Assembly: GCF_002261265.1 (NCBI RefSeq)
Contig: NZ_NEVK01000004.1
Coordinates: 496,001 to 560,000 of the forward strand
Reading direction: 5' to 3'
Origin: Bordetella genomosp. 7
GTDB lineage: Bacteria > Pseudomonadota > Gammaproteobacteria > Burkholderiales > Burkholderiaceae_B
Length of the DNA stretch: 64,000 nucleotides
Shown piece by piece: positions 1 to 10,081 of this stretch. The notes beneath the pieces are model-generated. The model was not told the origin of the DNA, made no database searches, and saw only the letters and a program-made list of their open reading frames with translations. The translations under genes were made by a program, and so were the position numbers. Every line of letters begins with the position of its first letter. Position 1 is the first letter of the stretch.

Positions 1-1705
1 TTTCATCGAGCAGCAGCACGCAGTGCGGCTGCTTGGTGATGGCTTCGGTAAGCAGGCCGCCCTGGTCGAAGCCGACATACCCCGGCGGCGCACCGATCAG
101 GCGCGACACCGCGTGGCGTTCCATATATTCGGACATGTCGAAGCGCAGCAGCTCGACACCCATGGTGAACGCCAGTTGGCGCGCCACCTCGGTCTTGCCT
201 ACGCCCGTGGGGCCCGAAAACAGGAACGAACCGATCGGACGGTCGGGTTTGCCCAGGCCCGAGCGCGCCATCTTGATGGCGGCGGCCAAGGCTTCGATGG
301 CGGTGTCCTGGCCGAACACGACGGTTTTGAGGTCGCGTTCGAGCGTGGCCAGCTTGCTGCGGTCGTCGTTGGAAACCGACTGCGGCGGAATGCGCGCGAT
401 CTTGGACACGATATTTTCGATGTCGACCTTGCCGATGACTTTTTTCTGGCGCGAGCGCGGCAGCAGTCGCTGCGCGGCGCCGGCTTCGTCGATGACGTCG
501 ATGGCCTTGTCGGGCAGGTGCCGATCGTTGATGTAGCGGGCCGAGAGCTCGGCCGCGGCGCTGAGCGCGGCTGCCGAATAACGCACGTTGTGGTGCTCTT
601 CGAAGCGGCTCTTCAGGCCGCGCAGGATCTGCACGGTTTGCTCGACGCTGGGCTCGGACACGTCGATTTTCTGGAAGCGGCGCGACAGGGCGTGGTCTTT
701 TTCGAATACCCCGCGGAATTCGGTATAGGTGGTGGCGCCGATGCACTTGAGCTGCCCGGACGACAGGGCCGGCTTGAGCAGGTTGGATGCATCGAGCGTG
801 CCGCCGGAGGCGGAACCGGCCCCGATAAGCGTGTGGATTTCGTCGATGAACAGGATGGCGTCGGGGTTGCCGCGGATTTGCTTCAGGACGCCCTTGAGGC
901 GCTGTTCGAAATCGCCACGGTATTTGGTGCCGGCCAGCAGCGCGCCCATGTCGAGCGCGTACACATGGGCCCCTTGCAGGATTTCCGGCACTTCGCCGCG
1001 CGTGACGCGCCACGCCAAGCCTTCGGCGATGGCGGTCTTGCCCACGCCGGCTTCGCCCACGAGCAGGGGGTTGTTCTTGCGGCGGCGGCACAACACCTGG
1101 ATGACGCGCTCGACCTCGTGTTCGCGCCCGATAAGGGGATCGATGCGGCCGGCCAGCGCGGCCGCGTTCAGGTCGTTGGCGTACTGATCCAGCGGCGACT
1201 GGCGGGATTCGCCCGCTTCCTCGGCGCCTGGCTGCTCTTTCGGGGCGGCCGGCGCGTCTTCCTGCGGCTGCTTGGTGATTCCGTGCGACAGGAAGTTGAC
1301 GACGTCCAGCCGGGTAACGCCCTGCTGTTGCAGGTAGTACACGGCGTGGGAATCTTTTTCACCGAAGATGGCCACCAGCACGTTGGCGCCGGTAACGGGT
1401 TTCTTGCCGGTGCCGCCCGCCGATACATGCATGATGGCGCGCTGGATGACACGCTGAAAGCCCAGCGTGGGCTGCGTGTCGACTTCGGCGCCCGTGGGAA
1501 TGACGGGCGTGTTCTCGGACACGAACTGGCGCAGGTTGCGACGCAGGTCGTCCAGATTGGCGGCGCAGGCGCGCAGGACTTCAACAGCCGACGCATTGTC
1601 GAGCAGCGACAAAAGCAGATGCTCTACGGTAATGAATTCATGCCGGGCCGAACGGGCCTCGACAAAAGCCATATGCAGGCTGACTTCAAGTTCTTGGGAA
1701 ATCAC
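1..1705 (-). CDS. clpA: ATP-dependent Clp protease ATP-binding subunit ClpA (C-terminus cut by window edge)
   Basis: ClpA is the hexameric AAA+ unfoldase that feeds substrates, including N-degron proteins delivered by ClpS, into the ClpP peptidase in the cytoplasm. About 568 residues are visible: an N-terminal Clp repeat domain (1-145), a first AAA+ module with Walker A GEAGVGKT near 216 and Walker B LFIDE, and a second module with Walker A GPTGVGKT near 497. The reading frame leaves the window just after the second Walker B (LLLDE), so roughly the last 190-200 residues of a normal ClpA are missing only because of the edge. The start is a GTG at 1705 preceded by an excellent GGAGG; the protein begins [10 protein letters not shown], as in other ClpA proteins. 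Partner clpS lies 7.5 kb upstream rather than adjacent. Confidence 0.97.
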   Translation of the reverse strand, partial: MISQELEVSLHMAFVEARSARHEFITVEHLLLSLLDNASAVEVLRACAANLDDLRRNLRQFVSENTPVIPTGAEVDTQPTLGFQRVIQRAIMHVSAGGTGKKPVTGANVLVAIFGEKDSHAVYYLQQQGVTRLDVVNFLSHGITKQPQEDAPAAPKEQPGAEEAGESRQSPLDQYANDLNAAALAGRIDPLIGREHEVERVIQVLCRRRKNNPLLVGEAGVGKTAIAEGLAWRVTRGEVPEILQGAHVYALDMGALLAGTKYRGDFEQRLKGVLKQIRGNPDAILFIDEIHTLIGAGSASGGTLDASNLLKPALSSGQLKCIGATTYTEFRGVFEKDHALSRRFQKIDVSEPSVEQTVQILRGLKSRFEEHHNVRYSAAALSAAAELSARYINDRHLPDKAIDVIDEAGAAQRLLPRSRQKKVIGKVDIENIVSKIARIPPQSVSNDDRSKLATLERDLKTVVFGQDTAIEALAAAIKMARSGLGKPDRPIGSFLFSGPTGVGKTEVARQLAFTMGVELLRFDMSEYMERHAVSRLIGAPPGYVGFDQGGLLTEAITKQPHCVLLLDE

Positions 1706-1761
1706 GCTTCCTCCGTAACGCATCGAAGCGGTCGAAATACACGATTCATATTCTAAGCTGA

Positions 1762-3963
1762 TCAGGGCGCAACGCCAGCGATTTCAAAAACCACACGATC
1801 GTAACGGCCTTGCTCATCCATCGCGGTTAAGGTATAGCGGCCATTGTGCACCATTGCGAGTTTCAACGGCGCCGATGGCGCGCCCTGCTGGCGCACGCGT
1901 CCGTTCAGCATCCACCATACCTGACCTCGCGCGCCCTGTACGCTTACATCCAGTACTACTTCTTGCCGGCCCGGTACCGGTCTCAACACCGACCCGTTGG
2001 CCACGCCTGCCAGGCGCAGCGGGCCCTCGGCAGCGTCGGCGTAGCCGGCAAAGCTCGGCGGCACCGTGTCGTCGAGCGCCCACGCAGCGCGCGGCTGCGT
2101 GCACGGGCCGGCCGGCACGCCGCCCTGCCGCCATCCATGCGGCCAGCATGTGATCACGGCGCGGACACTGGACGGGCGCGGCGACCGCGGCGCAACGCCG
2201 GCAGGCAATGCCGCGACAAGGTCATGCAGCAGCGGCGCGGCCACGTTCGCGCCGAAAAAACCCGGATTGGGAGTGCCGTCGGGCCGGCCCACCCACACGC
2301 CGATGGTCCAGGCATCGGTGACGCCGACGGCCCAGGCGTCGCGAAAGCCGAAACTGGTGCCGGTTTTCCAGGCAAGCGCCCTGCCGGTTTGCAGCAGGGG
2401 CCGGTCGGGGTGCCCGCCGCCTTCGAGTATGTCGCGCACGATCCACGCCGCCCCTGCGCTGAACATGCGGGACTCGACACGCGGTTGGGCGGGCAACAGG
2501 CGCGGCCGGCCGGCCAGGCCGCCGCGGGCCAGCGCCCGGTATGCGCCCACCAATTCTTCCAATGTGGTGCCGGCCCCGCCCAAAATCAAGCTCAGGTTGG
2601 GCGCGGCGCCGTCGGGCAGGCGCAAATGCACCCCGCCGGCCAGCAGCATCGAGGCAAAGCGAGCCGGCCCGACGCGGTCCAGCAGATCGACCGCCGGCAC
2701 GTTAAGCGAACGCTGCAGCGCCTGCGCCACGCTGACCGGGCCGGAAAACGCCGCCTGGAAATTGCCCGGCGCATACCCGCCGAAGGACAAAGGCGCATCG
2801 AGCAGCAGGCTTTCGGAATGCACCAGGCCGTCGTCCAGCGCCTGCGCGTACAGAAACGGCTTCAGCGTGGACCCCGGGGACCGCACCCCGCGCACCATAT
2901 CGACGTGCGCATAGCGGGCGGCATCGGAAAAATCTGCCGAGCCCGCGTATGCCTTGATCTCGAGCGTATCGTTGTCCATGACCAACACCGCCATCGACAC
3001 CCGGGGCGGCAACGCGGCGACGCGGTCGAGCAACATGCCTTCGGTGGTGGCCTGGATGTTGGAATCCAAGGTCGACGCCACCACGGCAGGCCTGCCGCCG
3101 GCCTGCTGCTGCGACACCACGAGCCGCTGGGCGGCCAGGGGCGCAAGCCAGCGCGCCCGCAGGGGCGGCGCCACCACGGTTTCGAGCTTGGCATCGGCCA
3201 CTTCGGCGCCCGTCCAGCCCCTGGCCCGCATACGCTCCAGCACCTTGTCGCGCGCCGCCCGGGCCGCCTGCGGATGTCTGTCGGGCCGCAGGCGGGACGG
3301 CGCCTGCGGCAAGGCCGTCAACAGGGCGGCCTCGGCCGGGCTCAGGTCGATGGCCGATTTTCCCAGCCACAGCCGCGCCCCCATTTCCACGCCCTCGACG
3401 ATGCCGCCCATGGGCGCACGCGCCAGATACAGGGCCAGGATTTCGTCCTTGCTGTAGTGCCACTCCAGCTGCAGCGCGCGGCCGATCTGGTGCAGCTTGG
3501 CAGCCAGCGAGCGCGAAGGCCGCGCCGACAGGTGGGGATCCAGCAAGCGGGCGACCTGCATGGTCAGCGTCGAGCCGCCGGACACGATGCGGCCATGGAC
3601 GAGCCATTGCCAGCCGGCGCGGGCGAGCGACACCGGATTGACGCCCGGATGCCAATAGAACCAGCGGTCTTCGTAGGCCAGCAGCGTTTCCAGGTAGACA
3701 GGCGCGACCTGCGCCGGCGCCACGGGATAACGCCATATGCCATCCCGGCTGGGGTAGGTGCGCAGGGGCGTGCCGTCGGCAGCCACGACCACGACCGCGC
3801 CGCCATTGTCGGCGGCCGGCAGCGGAAACAGGCGGTCGAGCGCGAGCAGCAACGCCGCGCCGCCCAGCAGGACCTCGGCCGGCAACGCCAGAATGCGGCG
3901 CCACCGCCCCCGGGCTAGCGCGTTGCGGCGGCGCCGCGGTCGCGGATCTCGATGTGCGTCCAT
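1762..3963 (-). CDS. pbpC: Penicillin-binding protein 1C (bifunctional transglycosylase/transpeptidase)
   Basis: A class A penicillin-binding protein of the PBP1C type, 733 residues, inserted in the inner membrane with its active domains in the periplasm. A basic N-terminus and one membrane anchor (about 24-43) precede the glycosyltransferase domain with its [10 protein letters not shown] motif (catalytic Glu98). The transpeptidase follows, with serine motif STLK (Ser365), an SLN motif and KTGTS near 534-538, and then a C-terminal PBP1C-specific beta domain. The chosen ATG has GAGG about 10 bases upstream and overlaps the end of the upstream alpha-2-macroglobulin gene by 49 bases, so the two are probably translated together. 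PBP1C and bacterial alpha-2-macroglobulins are a known co-inherited pair, thought to combine wall repair with protease trapping. All catalytic motifs are intact. Confidence 0.95.
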   Translation of the reverse strand: MDAHRDPRPRRRRNALARGRWRRILALPAEVLLGGAALLLALDRLFPLPAADNGGAVVVVAADGTPLRTYPSRDGIWRYPVAPAQVAPVYLETLLAYEDRWFYWHPGVNPVSLARAGWQWLVHGRIVSGGSTLTMQVARLLDPHLSARPSRSLAAKLHQIGRALQLEWHYSKDEILALYLARAPMGGIVEGVEMGARLWLGKSAIDLSPAEAALLTALPQAPSRLRPDRHPQAARAARDKVLERMRARGWTGAEVADAKLETVVAPPLRARWLAPLAAQRLVVSQQQAGGRPAVVASTLDSNIQATTEGMLLDRVAALPPRVSMAVLVMDNDTLEIKAYAGSADFSDAARYAHVDMVRGVRSPGSTLKPFLYAQALDDGLVHSESLLLDAPLSFGGYAPGNFQAAFSGPVSVAQALQRSLNVPAVDLLDRVGPARFASMLLAGGVHLRLPDGAAPNLSLILGGAGTTLEELVGAYRALARGGLAGRPRLLPAQPRVESRMFSAGAAWIVRDILEGGGHPDRPLLQTGRALAWKTGTSFGFRDAWAVGVTDAWTIGVWVGRPDGTPNPGFFGANVAAPLLHDLVAALPAGVAPRSPRPSSVRAVITCWPHGWRQGGVPAGPCTQPRAAWALDDTVPPSFAGYADAAEGPLRLAGVANGSVLRPVPGRQEVVLDVSVQGARGQVWWMLNGRVRQQGAPSAPLKLAMVHNGRYTLTAMDEQGRYDRVVFEIAGVAP

Positions 3964-6900
3964 CGTTCGCCTACGCCTCGCAGTTCCGGCCGGTACATGT
4001 CTTCCGCCATGCTGGACGGCACGGCAAAACGCCCCGGCGTGACCACGCGCGCCATATAAAAGATGTCGACCGGGTGGCGGTTCAGCGCAACGGCGGCCAC
4101 GTATCGGTCGTCGCGGAACTCGCGGTGCTTGATGGCCGGGTTGGTCATGGCGTCGGCCACCCGGGTGCCGCCGATCTTCCAGTCCTGCATGTCGGGGCTT
4201 TGCGAGAGGTTCAGGTTCTCTACCTCGAAACCTGCCGGCACGCGATCGACCACCAGCGCGTCGGGCACGGCCTGGTTGGCCGACACGCGCAGCTTTACCA
4301 CCAGCAGGTCGCCGGTGCGCAGCGCGCCGCCGTCCCACGCACGTCCGTCCGGCAGATACCAGCTGCGCTGCACGCGGATGGCATCGCTGCGCGGCGCAGG
4401 CGGCAGTACCGGCGTGCCTTGCAGATCGAGCTCGATGAACAGCGGTTGCACGCCGGTGTTGGTCAGCTGCAGGCCGGCAAGTGCAGCGCCATCCAGTGCG
4501 ACGGTGCGGTCGGCCGTTCCGGCCAGCGCCTGCGTCCCGGCGGCGGTGGTCAGCGCGGCCGCCCACGGTTGGGTCGCATCGCCACCGGCGGCCTCCGCCG
4601 CCAGCAGCAGCGCCATCTGTTCCTGTGTAGAGAAATAGCTGCGCCCTTGCAGGCGGCCGTCGAGCTGAGTCAGCCAGCGCTCGCGGCCATCCTGCGCCAA
4701 CTGGTATTGCACCGCCAGCGCATAGGCCTGCGCGTAGTCACGCACCGCACTGCCATAGTCGCCGAGCCACTCATCGGCATAGGCGCTGCCCCCATGCCGC
4801 CGCATGCCGTACGGACGGTCCAGGGCCTGCTTGACGGCCTGCTCCATCCGCCCGGCGTCGCCCATTAACTGGAATGCTGCCGCCAGCTGCAACAGCGGCA
4901 AGGGAGACAGGGCCCTTTCTTGATACCGGTCGTACAGTTGGCGCACCGTGGAAAGCGGCGCCTGGCGATCGCGGGCCAGCGTCAGCGCGGCAGCGGCAAA
5001 GCTGGCGAATCGCCGATGGTCGTTGCGCAAGGTGGCCATATCGTCGCGGTCGATGCGCCCGCTGTCCAGATTGCGGCGCAACTGCTCCGGCCAGGTTCCG
5101 AAACGCCCGCCGCTTTGCTGCAGCTGTTGCAGCAACCACGCCTGTGACCGCGTCAGCGCGTCATCGGGTATGGCAAAGCCATGGTCGCGCGCGTCCTGCA
5201 TGAAGCCCGCCGCGTATGCCGTCAGCCAGATGTCCTGTGACGAACCGTCGCCCCATAGGGAATAGGCGCCCGATGCGTTGCGCATGCCAGCCAGGCGTGC
5301 CAACGCGTTGGCGACCTGCCCGGCGCGTTCCTGCTGCGTGCGTCCGGGCAGGCTGTAGCGCCGCGCTTGCGCATCATCGATCAGGATCCAGGGCACGGCG
5401 GCGCTGATCGTTTGCTCTGTGCACCCGTACGGATAGCTGAGCAGCCGCTGCACCAGCCGGGTCACGTTGATGGGTGGACGGTTCGACAGGCTCAGGCTGG
5501 CGGTGATGGAATCGGTGTAGTAGCCCGAAATCGATGCGCCGCCCGGCGCAAAACTCTCGCCCGGCGCAAGACGCAGGCGTTGCACCCGGTTTTCGGCGGC
5601 ATGCGCCGGCTGCACTTGCAGCACGGATTCCCGGACGATGTGCACGGGACGCGCCCCGCCCTGCCCGTCAATCTGCAAACGCAGCCGTCCCAGGCCGTAC
5701 GATCCGGTGGCGGTTGCCACAAAGCGCAAGGTGGCGCGTTGGCGGTCTTTCAAGGTTACGCTGCGCACGCCGTCGTCGATTGCGAGCGGGTCGAGCGCGC
5801 GCAGGTCGACCCTGACCTGCTGCGTCGCGCCGCTGAGGTTGGTCAGGTCCAGCGCCACGGCGGCCTGGTCGCCTGGCGTGATAAATCGTGGCGTACTGAG
5901 TTCGGCCACGATGGGAGCTGCCACCACCATTTCGGCCTCGGCGCTGCCGTAGCGGTCGTCGGTGAACGCCACTGCCATGAGCCGCAGGGTGCCGTTGAAA
6001 TCAGGCAGATCCAGCGCAATATCGGCCTGGCCGCTTTCGTCGAGCAGCACAGGGCCGGAAAACAGGTCGACCAGCTTGACCTTGCGAGGCAGGCTGCGGC
6101 TGTCGCCGCGCAGGGCTGCATCGCCCCCCCATTTCAGGCGTCCGGTGGCGCCGTCCATTTTCTCGATGAGCTTGCCGTAGATATCGCGCATTTCCGCGGC
6201 GTAGCGATGCTTGCCGAAGAAAAAATCCAGCGGATCGGGCGTGGCGTACTGACTGATATTGAGAATGCCCACGTCCACCGCCGACAAGGTTGCCGTGGCC
6301 ACCCCGCCCGCGGCGCCATCGACCTTGATGCGCACCATGGTGCGCTGCTCGGGCTCTACCTTGGCAGGCGCCTGGAGCGTCACGCCCAGCCGGCGGTCCT
6401 CGCTGGCGATGGGCAGGAACGCCAGGCCCACCGCGCGCGCCGGCGTGACGCGGTCGCCCTCGCTGCCGGGGCGGAACACCACGGCCGACACATACAGGTC
6501 ATGTCGTTTCCAGGCGGGGTCGACAGGAATGTCCAGGACGGTGCCGGTGGCCTGCACCGCAAGCCAGCGCGACCACAACATGCGGTCACCCTCGACCGTC
6601 ACCAGCGCATGCCCGTCATGCGGAGGCGTCACCGTCAGCCGGACGCTATCGCCCAGCCGCGCCGGCACGCCTTCGAGCTTCATCTGCACGCGGTCCGGCC
6701 GGTTGCCTACCGCGTCCGCGTCCTGCGCCCCCCAGCCGGCATAGAAGCGATAGCGCATCACTTGCCCCGTCTGCGGGTCGGCTATCTCGAGCCGGTAGCG
6801 GCCCCACCCTACCGGCAGGCTCAGCGAGGTGCGGTCCGGCAGCGCGATGACGCGCGATTCCACCAGTTCTTCGGAGTCGGTATAGCCGCTGTTCCAGCCC

Positions 6901-9089
6901 CGCTGATCGTCATAGCGCCAGTAATACCGGCGGTGTTCGCGGTACAGCCGCAATTGGGCCTCGGCCAGCGGTGCGACCTTGCCTGCGGCGTCGACACGCA
7001 CCACTTCGAACGAGGCCGGCGCGCCTTCGCGCGCCACGTCATTGTCAAAGAGCGGCCGTATGGCAATGAGCTCGGCGGCCGGCCACACTGTGCGCTCGAT
7101 GGAGCGCACCACCGGCCGCCCGCCCGATTCGAGCAGGCTCGCAGACAGCCGCACGCGCAACGGCGAATGGGCCACGCCGGCGCCCTGGGGATCTACCGTC
7201 AGGTGCGCTGCGCCCTGCGCATCCAGCTCGCCCTGCGGCAGTTCTTCGTAATGGCGCAGCGTGTCATCGGCGGCGTCGCCGAACAGAAAACCGGGCCACT
7301 GCTCGGCCAGGGGATAGCGGTCGCGGCGCACCTGGAAGCTGGCAAGCAGGCGGTTGCCCGCCGCCGGCGCGCCGTACAGATAGTCGCCTTGCACATCGAT
7401 GTGCCAGGGCTCGCCCGGCGACAGCACGGCCTGCCGGGATTCCAGCCGCAGCTTCATGCGTTCGGGCAGGAACTCTTCCACCTGGAACCACCACGCTGCA
7501 TCGGGAACGCGGCTGGCCGGATCTACCCGCAGCTCCAGCAGCCATTTGCCGGTTTGCGCATCGGGCGGCAGGTTGATCGGGTGCTCGACATACCCGCCCG
7601 CCTGCCCGGAAGGCTGCCACAGCTCGCTGCGCACCACGCGGCCGTCGGGACGCTTCAGGGTGGCGGTAAGCGGCGCCGCCGCAAGCGCGCGGCCATCGGG
7701 GTCGCGCGGCAGCACCGACACCTGGAAGGATTCGCCGGGCCGGTAGAGATCCCGGCCGGCATACACAAACAGATTGTTGGGCCTGGACGGATGGCCGCCT
7801 ATGTCGTATTCGGACAAATCGAGCGCCGGCTCGCCCAGCGCCAGCACGGTCAGCTCGGCTCCGCGCACCGCGCGCAGCAGGCGGGCGCGCGACGAGTCGC
7901 CGTCAAAGCTCACATGCCCCGAAGAATCGGCGCGCGTCCGCCCCAACACCTTGCCCGATGCGTCCACCAGCTCGACCTCAGTATCGGTCAGCGGCTGGCC
8001 CGAACGCAGCGACATGGTAAAGGCTTCGATGCGATCGGCGTAGCGCCGCGCATGCAGCCCGATGTCGCTGACGTAGAAGTACGTGACCTGGTATTCGTAG
8101 CGAAAGCGCCCCGGCTCGCTCATGACCGCCACATAGATGCCCGGCTCGCGCAACTCGGCAATGTTCTCGACCGGAAGATATGTGACATGCCGGCGGTTGG
8201 GACGGTCATCGGTCAGGAAACGGCCCTGGTAGACACTGGTGGTCAGGCTGTGCAGCCGGTCCAGGTCCCAGTTGCTGACCGAGCCCTTCAGGCTGCGGTT
8301 ATCGGCATAGCGCCATTCGTCGTCCTCGTTGTCCTCGCCGTTATCGGCCCGGCTGTCGCGCAGGCCCAGCACCCTGTCGAAAAAGTCCGGCATGCGCTCG
8401 GGCGCGACGCGCAGGAACTGCACGTCTACCTCGGGGATATTTACGGTAGTGATGGGAAGGCCGCCGTTCTGCCCGGCCGGCAGCACCACGCCACGGCTGG
8501 CAAAATAGAACGAAGGCGGCATGGCCGGGGTCTGGACCGTGCATTGGTGGCCGGCGCCCAGCGTCGCACCCTGCGCACCCGGCATAGCGGCCTGAATCCG
8601 CACCGCGTAGCTGCGCTGCGGCAGCACGTACGGAAAGTACACCATGCGCGGGTTGTCACCCACTACCCAGACGCCCTGCACCGGCTTGCCCGGGCCGGGG
8701 TTCGTATCATTGCCCTTGCCTGCGGCAGCGGAACCGGCCGTGCCGCCTTCGCCCTCGTCTTTGGCGGGCCCCGCGTCCATCACCGAAAAAAAGCTGTCCA
8801 GCGATGCCCGGCGATCCACCGGCTGGGTGAAAGTCACGGCCAGGGCCAGGGTATCGTTGTACTCGCGCGCCTGGCAGTCCAGCACGCCAAACGGATCGGC
8901 GCGCCCCACCGTGGCAGCCGGCGGCATGGCAGGCGAAGCCGCCGAAGGCGGTTTTTCCGTGGAACTGCCGGCCTGGCCGGAGGTGCCGTACGTGGGCGGC
9001 ACGACAGCGCGGCCCGCCAGCCACCCCATCCCCAGTGCGACGGCAAGCAATACCGCCAGGATACCGAGTGTTCCCCTTTTCTGACTCAT
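3915..9089 (-). CDS. Bacterial alpha-2-macroglobulin-like protein (YfhM/MagD type)
   Basis: A very large (1724-residue) periplasmic protein of the bacterial alpha-2-macroglobulin family, thought to trap foreign proteases that breach the outer membrane. Residues 6-26 form a hydrophobic signal or anchor segment. Repeated MG-type beta domains follow, and a terpenoid-cyclase-like helical region carries the thioester motif GCTEQT (Cys1223 to Gln1226). The thioester residues are intact, which is expected for covalent trapping. Unlike E. coli YfhM there is no Cys lipobox after the hydrophobic segment, so it is more likely membrane-anchored or freely periplasmic than a lipoprotein. An in-frame start further upstream is possible, but the ATG at 9089 places the signal segment at the N-terminus. 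It overlaps pbpC by 49 bases. Confidence 0.93.
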   Translation of the reverse strand: MSQKRGTLGILAVLLAVALGMGWLAGRAVVPPTYGTSGQAGSSTEKPPSAASPAMPPAATVGRADPFGVLDCQAREYNDTLALAVTFTQPVDRRASLDSFFSVMDAGPAKDEGEGGTAGSAAAGKGNDTNPGPGKPVQGVWVVGDNPRMVYFPYVLPQRSYAVRIQAAMPGAQGATLGAGHQCTVQTPAMPPSFYFASRGVVLPAGQNGGLPITTVNIPEVDVQFLRVAPERMPDFFDRVLGLRDSRADNGEDNEDDEWRYADNRSLKGSVSNWDLDRLHSLTTSVYQGRFLTDDRPNRRHVTYLPVENIAELREPGIYVAVMSEPGRFRYEYQVTYFYVSDIGLHARRYADRIEAFTMSLRSGQPLTDTEVELVDASGKVLGRTRADSSGHVSFDGDSSRARLLRAVRGAELTVLALGEPALDLSEYDIGGHPSRPNNLFVYAGRDLYRPGESFQVSVLPRDPDGRALAAAPLTATLKRPDGRVVRSELWQPSGQAGGYVEHPINLPPDAQTGKWLLELRVDPASRVPDAAWWFQVEEFLPERMKLRLESRQAVLSPGEPWHIDVQGDYLYGAPAAGNRLLASFQVRRDRYPLAEQWPGFLFGDAADDTLRHYEELPQGELDAQGAAHLTVDPQGAGVAHSPLRVRLSASLLESGGRPVVRSIERTVWPAAELIAIRPLFDNDVAREGAPASFEVVRVDAAGKVAPLAEAQLRLYREHRRYYWRYDDQRGWNSGYTDSEELVESRVIALPDRTSLSLPVGWGRYRLEIADPQTGQVMRYRFYAGWGAQDADAVGNRPDRVQMKLEGVPARLGDSVRLTVTPPHDGHALVTVEGDRMLWSRWLAVQATGTVLDIPVDPAWKRHDLYVSAVVFRPGSEGDRVTPARAVGLAFLPIASEDRRLGVTLQAPAKVEPEQRTMVRIKVDGAAGGVATATLSAVDVGILNISQYATPDPLDFFFGKHRYAAEMRDIYGKLIEKMDGATGRLKWGGDAALRGDSRSLPRKVKLVDLFSGPVLLDESGQADIALDLPDFNGTLRLMAVAFTDDRYGSAEAEMVVAAPIVAELSTPRFITPGDQAAVALDLTNLSGATQQVRVDLRALDPLAIDDGVRSVTLKDRQRATLRFVATATGSYGLGRLRLQIDGQGGARPVHIVRESVLQVQPAHAAENRVQRLRLAPGESFAPGGASISGYYTDSITASLSLSNRPPINVTRLVQRLLSYPYGCTEQTISAAVPWILIDDAQARRYSLPGRTQQERAGQVANALARLAGMRNASGAYSLWGDGSSQDIWLTAYAAGFMQDARDHGFAIPDDALTRSQAWLLQQLQQSGGRFGTWPEQLRRNLDSGRIDRDDMATLRNDHRRFASFAAAALTLARDRQAPLSTVRQLYDRYQERALSPLPLLQLAAAFQLMGDAGRMEQAVKQALDRPYGMRRHGGSAYADEWLGDYGSAVRDYAQAYALAVQYQLAQDGRERWLTQLDGRLQGRSYFSTQEQMALLLAAEAAGGDATQPWAAALTTAAGTQALAGTADRTVALDGAALAGLQLTNTGVQPLFIELDLQGTPVLPPAPRSDAIRVQRSWYLPDGRAWDGGALRTGDLLVVKLRVSANQAVPDALVVDRVPAGFEVENLNLSQSPDMQDWKIGGTRVADAMTNPAIKHREFRDDRYVAAVALNRHPVDIFYMARVVTPGRFAVPSSMAEDMYRPELRGVGERWTHIEIRDRGAAATR

Positions 9090-9178
9090 GACATGCCTTA
9101 TGCAGCGTATGCGGGCGCGGCGCGCCCCGGACCGGCGACAGGCATGCGCCCGCGGCCAAGCAGGTACAGCGGGTCTTT

Positions 9179-9499
9179 CTATTCTTGTACGGGTTCCATG
9201 ACACACTGCAGCGGATGCTGGCGCGCGCGCGCGTACTGGGATACTTGCGCGATGCGCGTGGCGGCCACGTCGCGGGGATACACCCCACAGGCGCCGCGGC
9301 CTTCATGGTGCACCTGCAACATGATGCGCGTGGCGTCTTCCGGGTTCTTGCCGAAGAACTTCTGCAAGACCTTCACGACGAATTCCATCGGCGTGTAGTC
9401 ATCATTGAGCAGCACCACTTGATACATCGGCGGCGGCGCGGCGCGGGCGGGCGCCTTCTCCACATGCAAGTCGTGCTGGCTATCCAAGGTGGTACTCAT
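9179..9499 (-). CDS. clpS: ATP-dependent Clp protease adaptor ClpS
   Basis: ClpS binds proteins with destabilising N-terminal residues and hands them to the ClpA N-domain. The 106-residue product has an unstructured N-terminal tail followed by the ClpS core, with the signature [17 protein letters not shown] and a conserved [12 protein letters not shown] segment, the family's usual length and layout. The ATG at 9499 gives the expected N-terminus (MSTTLDSQ); an in-frame TTG at 9532 would add 11 residues and is less likely. The gene points toward clpA, but the alpha-2-macroglobulin and pbpC genes lie between them. It is divergent from the cold-shock gene. Confidence 0.95.
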   Translation of the reverse strand: MSTTLDSQHDLHVEKAPARAAPPPMYQVVLLNDDYTPMEFVVKVLQKFFGKNPEDATRIMLQVHHEGRGACGVYPRDVAATRIAQVSQYARARQHPLQCVMEPVQE

Positions 9500-9580
9500 A
9501 AGGCGGGATTCTATTGAAACTGGGGCCGACAACGCCAGTACTTAGCCAAAGTTATACGGAGAAATGCGTAGTTTCCACAC

Positions 9581-9610
9581 TTGACTCGTTACAGAAAAGC
9601 AGAGCATTAT
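9581..9610 (+). promoter_or_regulatory. Putative sigma-70 promoter of the cold-shock gene
   Basis: TTGACT and CATTAT are separated by 18 bases, in front of the cold-shock gene. Transcription from here would give a leader of about 100 bases before the ATG at 9718. Long leaders are a known feature of cspA-type mRNAs that sense temperature. The boxes are seen; the function is inferred. Confidence 0.5.
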
Positions 9611-9717
9611 CGGCGCATTCGGGGGCGGGTCGCCGCGGCGACGTGCGCCCGGAAGCCGGAAGGCTCCGGTGTGGCCGCTGCCTTCTGTCAAACATACGAT
9701 TCAATGAGGCAGTCCGC

Positions 9718-9963
9718 ATGTCTGATACGACCGCAACCGCCGTCCAAGGGGACAATCCCAAATCGACGGGTACCGTCAAATGGTTCAACGATGCGAAGGG
9801 TTTCGGCTTCATAACGCCCGATGACGGCGGTGAAGATTTGTTCGCGCATTTTTCGTCCATCCAGATGAACGGTTTCAAGACCCTGAAAGAAGGCCAGAAA
9901 GTGGCTTTCGAAATCATCCAGGGCCCTAAAGGCAAGCAGGCACTGAATATTACGTCGGCCTGA
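9718..9963 (+). CDS. Cold-shock domain protein (CspA family)
   Basis: An 81-residue cold-shock domain protein, an RNA/ssDNA-binding OB fold that acts as an RNA chaperone. The domain begins at about residue 14 ([16 protein letters not shown]). It contains the RNP1-type motif KGFGFI and a slightly divergent RNP2-type motif DLFAHF. The Ser/Thr-rich extension of about 13 residues before the domain is longer than in E. coli CspA. The ATG at 9718 is the only start that gives a normal product. A likely promoter lies about 110 bases upstream and a hairpin follows the stop, so it looks monocistronic. Confidence 0.93.
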   Translation: MSDTTATAVQGDNPKSTGTVKWFNDAKGFGFITPDDGGEDLFAHFSSIQMNGFKTLKEGQKVAFEIIQGPKGKQALNITSA

Positions 9964-10028
9964 CGCCCATTATCTGCTGTACAGCGCCGCACGCGGGCCG
10001 GCAGGCCGGCGTTGCGGCGTTAATGCCC

Positions 10029-10051
10029 GGGCGGGGCGCAATGCCCCGCCC
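10029..10051 (+). terminator. Hairpin downstream of the cold-shock gene
   Basis: A 9-base-pair perfect GC stem (GGGCGGGGC/GCCCCGCCC) with a 5-base loop lies 66 bases after the cold-shock stop codon. The T-tract after it is weak, so termination may be partial. Confidence 0.5.
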
Positions 10052-10081
10052 TGCTGTTATTGTCCGCCGTTTTCCCGCTAC

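Noticed and set aside
23-1756. A 577-codon open frame on the plus strand
   Set aside because: It is antisense to clpA, whose AAA+ motifs are clear on the minus strand.
1846-3918. A 690-codon open frame on the plus strand
   Set aside because: It is the shadow of pbpC; the minus strand encodes the STLK and KTGTS motifs.
5367-9398. A 1343-codon open frame on the plus strand
   Set aside because: It lies entirely opposite the alpha-2-macroglobulin gene, has no ribosome-binding site or family similarity, and reflects the high GC content of the minus-strand gene.
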